DNA of 39,784 nucleotides, from NCBI GenBank assembly GCA_039931435.1, contig JBDTRY010000010.1:1-39784 (forward strand). Reading direction: 5' to 3'. Origin of the DNA: JBDTRY01 sp039931435 (GTDB lineage Bacteria > Acidobacteriota > Thermoanaerobaculia > Gp7-AA8). Both the position numbers and the translations under genes were made by a program. Positions 30,754 to 38,477 of this stretch are shown piece after piece. The notes below the pieces were generated by a model that made no database searches, was not told where the DNA came from, and saw only the letters and a list, made by a program, of their open reading frames with translations. How positions within the stretch are numbered: the first letter of the stretch is position 1; the number at the start of each line of letters is the position of its first letter.

Positions 30754-33081
30754 GTGCTCCCCACCCGTCGTTCTTCTGTTGTCCATTTCGTTGTGATCCT
30801 GGCCATGGCCTGCTTCGGGGTATGCAGTTCGGCGGTCGCCGGGGACGAGCAACGCGTCATCCTTCCCTTCGAGGTGAATGGCGTCGCACGCGGCGAGGTC
30901 AATGCTGTCCTCAGGGGAAATGACGTGCTCGTTCCTCGATCAATGCTGGAAGAGGGTGGAATCCACGGTCTGCGCGGATCTCACCCGAACGACGCCGATC
31001 CCTCGTATGTTTCTCTGAGCTCGATGGCACCGGAACTCACTTTCGTTCTCGACCAGGAAGAACTGATTCTTCAGGTCACAGTCGATCCACGATTTCTCGG
31101 GTCACGCAGCTATGATTTGAGCACGGCCCACCCGGAGAACCTTTCCTACAGCAAAGACACGAGCGCCTTCTTGAACTACGCCGTCAGCACCCATCGCTTT
31201 CGCGAATTCAGCGGTTTTGGAGAGGTAGGAGTAAGTCTTCGGGGCCGGCTCCTGTTCTCCGGCGTTTCCGTCGACGGGCAGGGCAAGGTTTCCAGGGGAC
31301 TTTCGAATGTTACGTTCGACGACTTGCCCCATCTGCGGCGAACGGTTCTGGGGGACAGCTTTGTCTCATCCGACGCGCTGGGAGGTTCGGCGCTGCTGGG
31401 AGGCCTGACGATCTCCCGCAACTTCAATCTCGATCCCTACTTCGTGCGATATCCGTCCCTGGCCTTTTCGGGCGCGACAGCCACTCCCTCGACGGCCGAG
31501 GTTTATGTGAATGGAAGCCTCGTCCGTCAGGAAGAGTTGCCTCCTGGCCAATTTGAATTTCAGAACCTGGCGCTGCCTATTGGATCGGGTTCGGCGCAGG
31601 TAGTCATCCGCGACGTTTTCGGACAGGAACGCGTGCTTTCCTCTTCCTATTATTCTTCGGCGGGTGTCCTGGCCAGAGGTCTCTCCGAATACAACTACAG
31701 CCTCGGTTTTCGACGGAACATGCTCGCCAACAAAAGTTTCGACTACAGTAAACCGGCGTTGCTTGCCTACCATCGTTTCGGTCTGACGAACGACGTCACG
31801 ATCGGCGGGCGGCTGGAAGCGAGCTCTGATCTTGTGAGCGGCGGTTCATCCATGGCTCTTCGTCTTCCAATCGGAGAGCTGGATTTCTCTGCGGCCGCAA
31901 GCAGCGGAGAGCAGCAGTCGGGATTTGCCGGCTCGGCAGCCTATACCTACCTGGTCCGGCGCTCATTGAGTATCGGGGGGACGCTGCGCACGCTCAGCGA
32001 CCACTACGCAAACCTGACGATTGCCCCTCTCGATGACCGGCCAAAATTCGATGTCGTGGCATTCGCCGGTCTTCCGTTCAGCCGCGGAAGTTTTTCCGTG
32101 CAGGCGGGGGAGACTGAATACCGCGATAAACCTGGAAGCAGGAATATCGGAGTCTCGGTTTCTCTGCTGGCGGGGAGGCAATCGAACGTCTTCCTTTCCG
32201 CAACGCGGCGCAAGGATTCGGGCGGCAGCTCGAACGATGTATTCGCCGGAGTGAGCTACTTCTTCGGAAGAAACACAACAGCGAATATCTCCACGCAGCG
32301 GAGCGCCGGTGGCACTACCAGCAAAGTGGAACTCCAGAAGTCGCTGCCGGCAGGTACAGGGTACGGGTATCGTTTGAACACCCCCATCGGTGCTGCCACG
32401 CCGGGCATTGCGCAGAGCGTGGCTCAATACCAGAACCGCTTCGGCCGGTACGAGCTAAGCGTCGATCCGCGACAGGCAGGCCAGAGTCTGAACGTATCCG
32501 TCGCGGGGGGGATCGTGGCCATCGGAGGCGGCTTCTACGCCACGCGGCCCGTCCAGGAAAGCTTCGCTCTGATGAGAGTTCCGGGAGTTGACGGCGTGGA
32601 TGTAATGGCCAGCAATCAGGTGATTGGCACGACGAATCGGAAAGGAGATTTTCTCATCCCCAATCTCCTCTCCTATTATGGGAACCGACTGGGCATCCAG
32701 GACCAGGACATCCCTCTCGACCACGAAGTCGACAGCGTTGAAAAAATTGTCGCACCTCCCTACCGCGGCGGCGCCATTGTCACCTTCCCGGTCCGAAGGA
32801 TTCAGAATGTGCAGGGAATGGTCGTGATCATCGAGGGCAAAACGCGAGTCATTCCCAGCTATGGCGAGATGAGCATTGATGATGCCCATGGAAAGACTGC
32901 CGATTCGCCGGTCGGATCCGACGGTGCGTTCTACTTCGAGAACCTCGCTGCCGGAAAATACCGGGCCGAGGTTCGGTATGACGGGAACAAGAAATGTTCG
33001 TTCGAACTGGACATACCTGCGTCGGATGATAGTTTCGTGATACTTCCTGAGCAGCACTGCGATCAGAGTTCGAAGCCATGA
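30754..33081 (+). CDS. Outer-membrane fimbrial usher
   Basis: A 776-residue usher that forms the outer-membrane pore and assembles the pilus. A signal peptide (FVVILAMACFGVCSSAVAG) is followed by an N-terminal chaperone-binding domain, then a beta barrel with plug-like segments (GATATPSTAEVYVNGSLV, LPPGQFEFQNLALPIGSG) and C-terminal domains ending in QHCDQSSKP. The GTG at 30754 has GGTGGAGC ahead at good distance. The open frame to 30700 overlaps the previous gene and is not needed. Its length and order match the CsuD usher of the Acinetobacter Csu system. The stop overlaps the next ATG (ATGA). Confidence 0.92.
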   Translation: MLPTRRSSVVHFVVILAMACFGVCSSAVAGDEQRVILPFEVNGVARGEVNAVLRGNDVLVPRSMLEEGGIHGLRGSHPNDADPSYVSLSSMAPELTFVLDQEELILQVTVDPRFLGSRSYDLSTAHPENLSYSKDTSAFLNYAVSTHRFREFSGFGEVGVSLRGRLLFSGVSVDGQGKVSRGLSNVTFDDLPHLRRTVLGDSFVSSDALGGSALLGGLTISRNFNLDPYFVRYPSLAFSGATATPSTAEVYVNGSLVRQEELPPGQFEFQNLALPIGSGSAQVVIRDVFGQERVLSSSYYSSAGVLARGLSEYNYSLGFRRNMLANKSFDYSKPALLAYHRFGLTNDVTIGGRLEASSDLVSGGSSMALRLPIGELDFSAAASSGEQQSGFAGSAAYTYLVRRSLSIGGTLRTLSDHYANLTIAPLDDRPKFDVVAFAGLPFSRGSFSVQAGETEYRDKPGSRNIGVSVSLLAGRQSNVFLSATRRKDSGGSSNDVFAGVSYFFGRNTTANISTQRSAGGTTSKVELQKSLPAGTGYGYRLNTPIGAATPGIAQSVAQYQNRFGRYELSVDPRQAGQSLNVSVAGGIVAIGGGFYATRPVQESFALMRVPGVDGVDVMASNQVIGTTNRKGDFLIPNLLSYYGNRLGIQDQDIPLDHEVDSVEKIVAPPYRGGAIVTFPVRRIQNVQGMVVIIEGKTRVIPSYGEMSIDDAHGKTADSPVGSDGAFYFENLAAGKYRAEVRYDGNKKCSFELDIPASDDSFVILPEQHCDQSSKP

Positions 33082-33983
33082 AGGCCATCGCCGGACGACT
33101 GCTGTTCGTGGCCTTCGGCCTTTCGTTCGCTTCGAGCGCATACGCCGGGAAATGCTCCTGGAGCACCGCTCCGCCCGCTGCTGACGCCGGCTCGTATTCC
33201 GTATTCTCACCAGCGCCTCTCGATGGCGTCACGTCGTTCACGATTCGATGCAATCCCAACACAACCGGCACCATCAAATTGAGTGTGGGCAGCAGCTCGA
33301 CGAGCTACACCCCTCGAACGCTGGCCCAGGGAGCGTTGAAACTTCCCTACAACGCTTACCTCGACGCCGCGGCGACACTCATATGGGGCGATGGCACCAG
33401 TGGAACGACGGCTTATGAGGTCTACAACGGCGAGCCCCATGACAAGGTATTCACCGATCAGATTTACATCCGCGTTCCGGCTGTTGCGGATGCCTCGGCC
33501 GGAGTCTACGAAGATACGATTACTGCCACTCTCTCATGGGGCAACAACCAGAGCGATACAGTAACTTTCAAAGTCAGGGCTACGGTGATCCCCGAATGCA
33601 CCGCGACCACCACCGATCTGAATTTCGGAGCCTATGATCCTCTGGTGATCAACGCCATCACTCCCAAAGACTCCAGCTCGGCCGTGACCGTGTACTGTAC
33701 AAAGGGCGTGGCCAGCATTCTCACCATGGGTGGCGGGGCGAACGCCTCGGGAGCGGTTCGGCGAATGAGGACCGGCGTGAACGGGTACCTTTCCTATGAG
33801 ATTTATAAGGATGGGGCGCGTTCGATCATCTGGAACGCTACCAATACCAACTCCGCAACGTCGACTTCCAAGAGTACGCCGCTGGGCGGTGGCGCCTTCA
33901 CCGCATTCGGGCGCATCCCGGCCGGGCAGGATCCCGTGCCAGGCAACTACGCCGACGTCATGACGGTCACCGTGAACTATTGA
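33078..33983 (+). CDS. Two-domain fimbrial tip protein (tandem SCPU)
   Basis: A 301-residue secreted protein with signal peptide ending SSAYAG. It has two spore-coat-U-like domains. The first (about 24-165) is divergent, with CSWSTAPPAAD and a pilin-like end AGVYEDTITATLSW. The second (about 166-301) has the family blocks CTATTTDLNFGAYDPL and FGRIPAGQDPVPGNYAD. Two-domain members at the 3' end of Csu operons are the tip adhesins (CsuE type). Hydrophobic tip loops would contact surfaces. It is coupled to the usher by an ATGA overlap. Confidence 0.88.
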   Translation: MKAIAGRLLFVAFGLSFASSAYAGKCSWSTAPPAADAGSYSVFSPAPLDGVTSFTIRCNPNTTGTIKLSVGSSSTSYTPRTLAQGALKLPYNAYLDAAATLIWGDGTSGTTAYEVYNGEPHDKVFTDQIYIRVPAVADASAGVYEDTITATLSWGNNQSDTVTFKVRATVIPECTATTTDLNFGAYDPLVINAITPKDSSSAVTVYCTKGVASILTMGGGANASGAVRRMRTGVNGYLSYEIYKDGARSIIWNATNTNSATSTSKSTPLGGGAFTAFGRIPAGQDPVPGNYADVMTVTVNY

Positions 33984-34155
33984 TTCTCGGTAATCGAACA
34001 GCCCGCGCCGCGTACTGACCTCCCTGTCGATCCCGTTGATGTTCAAGGCCTCGCTTGCATGCGGGCGAAAGTCTGCATAGAGTGCTCCGCGGAGCTGAAT
34101 CAGTTCCGTGTTCGGGAGCGGTGGGTATGGCTTCTCTTTCAGGAGGGATCACCAC

Positions 34156-34638
34156 GTGCTCAGGACGGCAGCCTTTGTGCGCTTCTGCATCGTCACCACA
34201 GTGCTGTTCATCACCCCGTGCACGTTTGCGCGGAGAATCGCCTCGACGGAGATGCGCGTCTCGGCCATCGTCGTCGCACGATGCCTGCTGCACGTCGAGA
34301 GTGCCCCTGAATTTCTGGATGTCAGCAGTGGGGACGCCGCGCGCGGGTTCGTGGACGTTGCGGTGCCGCTGCAGTTCACAGTGCGCACGAACGACCCGCT
34401 GGGCTACATTCTCGAGTTCGCGATGCCCAGGGGCGTCGTCCGCGCGATCGAGATCCGCGGGCCGGACTTTGAGGCGACGATAGCGGGCTCGGACGGGTGG
34501 ATCGTACGACCCTCCGTCGGATCCGCTCCGTTCGTTAGTCGTCTGAACCTGCGCGCTCGGCTGACGCCGGGAACGATGCCGGGTAGCTATCCATGGCAGC
34601 TGGCGGTTTCGGCCCGGCCCGTTTCCTCGGCAATGTAG
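34156..34638 (+). CDS. Small secreted protein associated with the pilus operon
   Basis: A 160-residue protein with signal peptide LRTAAFVRFCIVTTVLFITP cut near CTFA. The mature part is beta-rich with alternating hydrophobics (VDVAVPLQFTVRT, LGYILEFAMPRGVVRAIEI) and ends PGSYPWQLAVSARP, a pattern like pilin or chaperone domains. The GTG at 34156 has AGGAGGGATC ahead. I do not recognise the family. It lacks the FGxYDPL and FGRIP blocks, so it is either a strongly diverged pilin or an accessory factor. The gap of 172 bases before it holds no promoter of note. Confidence 0.65.
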   Translation: MLRTAAFVRFCIVTTVLFITPCTFARRIASTEMRVSAIVVARCLLHVESAPEFLDVSSGDAARGFVDVAVPLQFTVRTNDPLGYILEFAMPRGVVRAIEIRGPDFEATIAGSDGWIVRPSVGSAPFVSRLNLRARLTPGTMPGSYPWQLAVSARPVSSAM

Positions 34639-34704
34639 CTGTACGCTACGTGCAGGCCCCACAAGCTTGCCCGACTGTCATCCTTCGGACGACTCCCGCT
34701 TGCA

Positions 34705-34716
34705 AATCAGCTGATT
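34705..34716. promoter_or_regulatory. Perfect 12-base palindrome upstream of ETF-QO
   Basis: AATCAGCTGATT is its own reverse complement. It sits in the 180-base gap before the ETF-QO gene and is a candidate operator. No second copy was noticed before etfB. Confidence 0.4.
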
Positions 34717-34818
34717 GAGCAGTTAAGTTGCATCGGCTTGCCGAGGCATCGAGGGCGGCGGGGGAGCGACTGCATCCGCGATTGGTCGTTTCGTATCTTA
34801 GAGCGGCAGAGGGGACGA

Positions 34819-36504
34819 ATGGCAGAGCTTCCGAACGGTGAGCGGGAATCGCTCGAAATGGATGTAGTGATCGTCGGTGCCGGTCCCGCTGGACTGGCCG
34901 CTGCGTATCACCTGGCCTCACTCCTGCGCCAGGCCCGGGAAAGCGACGGCAGTACTTTCGGCGAGGTTTCGATTGCCGTGCTTGAAAAGGGGGAGGAGAT
35001 CGGATCGCATGCGATCTCCGGTGCCGTCATGGATCCTCGGGGAATCAGCGAGCTCATTCCGGACTGGCTGGATCGGGGATGCCCCGTTGAAGCGCCAGTC
35101 GGGGACGATGGATTCTGGTATTTGACCGGAAAGCGGAAACTGGCCGCACCCATCCTCCCACCGCCTCTGCAGAATCACGGCAATTACGTGATCTCGCTGG
35201 GTGAATTCGTGCGCTGGCTAGCGCCGATCGTGGCAGAGGCGGGAGTCGATGTCTTTCCAGAGTTTCCAGCTTCGAAGATCCTTCTCGAAAATGGGAGTGT
35301 CGTGGGAGTTCGAACCGGCGACAAGGGAATCGACAAGAACGGGCAGGCGAAAGCGAACTACGAACCGGGCGTGGACATTCGGGCGAAGATCGTCATTCTG
35401 GCCGAGGGTCCGCGGGGCACGCTGACCAAACAACTGGCCATCGAGCAGGACCTTTACGACGAGAGGAATCCGCAGGTCTATTCACTGGGCGTGAAAGAGC
35501 TCTGGGAACTGCCTGACGATCGTTTCCCGGCCGGTCGCGTCATTCATACGATGGGCTTCCCGTTGAATACCGACACGTTCGGCGGTGGATTCATCTACGG
35601 GATGAAGGATCGCATTGTGGACATAGGACTCGTCGTCGGGCTGGATTACCTCGATCCGCGCATCGACCCGCAGCAACTCTTTCAGCAATACAAGCTGCAC
35701 CCCGCCATTCGCGAAATTCTCGGCGGCGGAAAGATGATCAGCGCCGGGGCCAAGGCCATTCCGGAGGGCGGCTACTACTCGATGCCGCGAATGTCCGGTC
35801 ATGGATACATGATCGTTGGCGACTCCGCGGGATATCTCAACGGGGCCCGTCTGAAAGGAATTCACCTCGGGATCAAGTCCGGCATTCTTGCTGCCGAAGC
35901 CGCATTTCAGGCACTTCGCACCGGCGACTTCACCCGGAAGACGCTCTCCGCCTACGACGACGGCTTCGAAAAATCATGGGCGCGCACAGAGTTATTCAAG
36001 GAGCGCAACTTCCACCAGGCCTTCGAGCACGGTCAGTGGGCGGGCATGCTCAACGCGGGATTGGGGATGATCACCGGTGGCCGCGGCTTCGGCGTTTCCA
36101 ACCGTCTTGCTGCTCGTGCCGGTCATGAACGGATGAAGTCCATCCGCAACTTCACCGGACCGAGAGAGACGGTGAAGATCGACAACTCCTACACGTTCGA
36201 CAAGGTCACCGATGTCTATCACGGAGGCGTCGTTCACGAGGAGAATCAACCGCCGCATCTCCTCATACACGACACGGAGGTCTGTATCACCCGTTGCACC
36301 GAGGAGTACGGGAATCCCTGCCTCAACTTCTGTCCGGCGAACGTTTACGAGCCGAGGCCCACGGCTGACGGACGGGGGAAGGTGCCGTTCTTGAATTTCA
36401 CGAACTGTTTCCACTGTAAGACCTGTGACATCATGGATCCGTACCAGGTGATTACGTGGGTGCCACCGGAAGGGGGAGGCGGTCCTCATTACAAGAAGCT
36501 GTGA
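34819..36504 (+). CDS. Electron transfer flavoprotein-ubiquinone oxidoreductase
   Basis: A membrane-associated flavo-iron-sulfur protein that passes electrons from reduced ETF to the quinone pool. The FAD fold opens DVVIVGAGPAGLAAAYHL. EKGEEIGSHAISGAVMDP and the quinone-site region GGGFIYGMKD are present. Four Cys near the C terminus (CTEEYGNPCLNFCP, then CFHCKTCD) bind a [4Fe-4S] cluster. At 561 residues it matches mitochondrial and bacterial ETF-QO. The ATG at 34819 has GAGGGGACG ahead. Upstream in-frame residues are not conserved. Its partners EtfB and EtfA are encoded 6 kb away, on the other side of the pilus operon. Confidence 0.95.
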   Translation: MAELPNGERESLEMDVVIVGAGPAGLAAAYHLASLLRQARESDGSTFGEVSIAVLEKGEEIGSHAISGAVMDPRGISELIPDWLDRGCPVEAPVGDDGFWYLTGKRKLAAPILPPPLQNHGNYVISLGEFVRWLAPIVAEAGVDVFPEFPASKILLENGSVVGVRTGDKGIDKNGQAKANYEPGVDIRAKIVILAEGPRGTLTKQLAIEQDLYDERNPQVYSLGVKELWELPDDRFPAGRVIHTMGFPLNTDTFGGGFIYGMKDRIVDIGLVVGLDYLDPRIDPQQLFQQYKLHPAIREILGGGKMISAGAKAIPEGGYYSMPRMSGHGYMIVGDSAGYLNGARLKGIHLGIKSGILAAEAAFQALRTGDFTRKTLSAYDDGFEKSWARTELFKERNFHQAFEHGQWAGMLNAGLGMITGGRGFGVSNRLAARAGHERMKSIRNFTGPRETVKIDNSYTFDKVTDVYHGGVVHEENQPPHLLIHDTEVCITRCTEEYGNPCLNFCPANVYEPRPTADGRGKVPFLNFTNCFHCKTCDIMDPYQVITWVPPEGGGGPHYKKL

Positions 36505-36519
36505 GGGGGGCCTGAAGAC

Positions 36520-37485
36520 ATGGTCACTGAACCCGTGCCGGTCCGTTCCGTTCCCCTGAAGAGGATCGCCGAGCTCCAGGCGAACGTCGAACGGGTCATC
36601 CGCGGAAAACCCGAAGTCGTGCAACTGGCGCTGGCGGCGCTACTGGCGCATGGACACATTCTTCTCGAGGATGTACCGGGAGTTGGAAAAACGACGCTGG
36701 CCAACGCCATCGCCCGATCGCTCTCCCTGTCCTTTCACCGCATCCAGTTCACCAGCGATCTGCTGCCGGCAGACATCGTCGGGGTGACGATTTTCAATCA
36801 GGAGTTTCAGGATTTCGAGTTCATCTCCGGGCCGATTTTCGCGAACATCCTCCTTGCCGACGAGATCAACCGTGCGACGCCGAAGTCGCAGTCGGCGCTT
36901 CTGGAGGCCATGAGCGATGGAATGGTCTCGATCGAGAAGCGCCGTATCGCTCTTCCAAACCCGTTTCTGGTAATCGCCACGCAGAATCCCGTCGAACACG
37001 TCGGTACGTATCCCCTGCCCGAATCTCAGCTCGACCGCTTTCTCATTCGGCTGCGCATCGGCTATCCAAACAACGCCGACGAGAAGTTGCTCATCCGGGC
37101 AGGCGGTGCGGGCGAAGCGCTGGAAACATTGCAGCCGGTGCTCTCGCTCGAGGAACTGCTGGCATTGCAGGCGCGCGTTCCGGAGGTTCACGCTGACGAG
37201 TCGCTGCTGGATTACCTGCTCTCGATCGTTTATGCCACCCGCAACGACCCCGAAATCTCGCTGGGAGTATCCACGCGCGGGGCACTCAGTTACTTCAAGG
37301 CCTGCCAGGCCTACGCCATGGTCCGCGGACGGGACTTTGTTCTGCCGGAAGACGTCAAATATCTGGGGCCCGCTGTTCTCTCGCACCGGATCGTTCTTCG
37401 CAATCGCCAGATGATGCGAGCGGATTTCGCTCCCGAGGTCGCTTTTGTTGAACGACTGATCGCCGGTATCCCCGTGCCCAGGTAG
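36520..37485 (+). CDS. MoxR-type AAA ATPase
   Basis: A 321-residue ATPase thought to act as a chaperone for cofactor insertion or complex assembly. Walker A is GVPGVGKTTLA (Lys57), Walker B is LLADEINRA, and sensor regions are IATQNPVEHVGTYPLPE and STRGALSYFKACQA. The GEESGS-like N-terminal helix ERVIRGKPEVVQLALAALL is typical. It is followed by DUF58 and transglutaminase genes spaced 2 bases apart or overlapping. This fixed trio is common in many phyla. Confidence 0.95.
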   Translation: MVTEPVPVRSVPLKRIAELQANVERVIRGKPEVVQLALAALLAHGHILLEDVPGVGKTTLANAIARSLSLSFHRIQFTSDLLPADIVGVTIFNQEFQDFEFISGPIFANILLADEINRATPKSQSALLEAMSDGMVSIEKRRIALPNPFLVIATQNPVEHVGTYPLPESQLDRFLIRLRIGYPNNADEKLLIRAGGAGEALETLQPVLSLEELLALQARVPEVHADESLLDYLLSIVYATRNDPEISLGVSTRGALSYFKACQAYAMVRGRDFVLPEDVKYLGPAVLSHRIVLRNRQMMRADFAPEVAFVERLIAGIPVPR

Positions 37486-37487
37486 CG

Positions 37488-38477
37488 ATGACACCAGAAT
37501 ACGGCTTCAAGGGGGTTGTCCGTCTGACCCGCGTAGGTAGCGGCTACCTGATCTTCACTCTGGTCATCGGATTCGCAGCGATCAACAGCGGCAACAACTC
37601 TCTCTATATCGGCCTGGCTTTCATGCTGGGCGGTCTTATCGTCTCCGGCGCCGCTTCCCATGGCGGCCTTCGTCACCTGGAGCTGCATTTCATCCGGCTG
37701 GAAGAGGCATGGGCCGGCGATCTGACGCGTGGCGAGATGACGGCGAGCAACAGCTCCAGGGTCTGGAACGTCCGCGATGTTGTCCTCACCTCCGCGGAGT
37801 TGAGCAGTCCGTTGTTCTTTCCGGTCATCCGGCGGCGAGAAACGCTTCGCGTTACCGGAGGCTTTCTGTTTACGCATCGCGGTCGCGTGGAACTGAAGAC
37901 CGTGGAGCTTTATACGCGCTACCCGTTCGGCCTGTTTCTGAAGCGGCGCAGAGTTTCATTGCGGGGCGAGGCCATCATTTATCCCCGGCTTCTGGACCCC
38001 CCGGAACTGAATACCGCCAATGTCCTTCGGGGTCAGAGCGGACGATCTGATCTGATCGGACCCGGCTCGGAAATCCGCTCGTTTCGGGAGTACGTTCGTG
38101 GGGACTCATTGCGCCAGGTGCACTGGAAGAAAACAGCAAGCCTCGGGCGCTGGATCATGAAGCAGACCGAGGTGGAGTCCAATCAGTCCATCGAGATTGC
38201 TGTCGATCCCATCCTCCCTCCGGAGGGCACGCCGGCGCAGTTCGAGCGGATGATCAGTGAAGCTGCAACCTACCTTCTCGACGCTCTGGAGAAACGTTAC
38301 GAGGTTGCCCTGCATCTTCCCGCCGGAACGATCCGCGGCGGCGGCGATGCGGTGAGACGACCCATGTTCGAAGCCCTGGCGTTGCTGCAGCCTTCGTCCG
38401 AAGGGTGGGCGGAATGGCTGTCACCGGAGACGATCGTCTTCAGCCTGAGGGAAACCCGTGAATCGCGTAGCGCGTGA
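37488..38477 (+). CDS. DUF58 domain membrane protein
   Basis: A 329-residue partner of MoxR ATPases. It has two N-terminal membrane helices (YLIFTLVIGFAAINSG and LYIGLAFMLGGLIVSGA). The DUF58 signature follows (GSEIRSFREYVRGDSLRQVHW). The C-terminal part is cytoplasmic and von Willebrand-like. Its function is unknown in most species, but MoxR-DUF58-transglutaminase operons are thought to work on cell-envelope complexes. It begins 2 bases after moxR, and its end overlaps the next gene. Confidence 0.92.
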   Translation: MTPEYGFKGVVRLTRVGSGYLIFTLVIGFAAINSGNNSLYIGLAFMLGGLIVSGAASHGGLRHLELHFIRLEEAWAGDLTRGEMTASNSSRVWNVRDVVLTSAELSSPLFFPVIRRRETLRVTGGFLFTHRGRVELKTVELYTRYPFGLFLKRRRVSLRGEAIIYPRLLDPPELNTANVLRGQSGRSDLIGPGSEIRSFREYVRGDSLRQVHWKKTASLGRWIMKQTEVESNQSIEIAVDPILPPEGTPAQFERMISEAATYLLDALEKRYEVALHLPAGTIRGGGDAVRRPMFEALALLQPSSEGWAEWLSPETIVFSLRETRESRSA

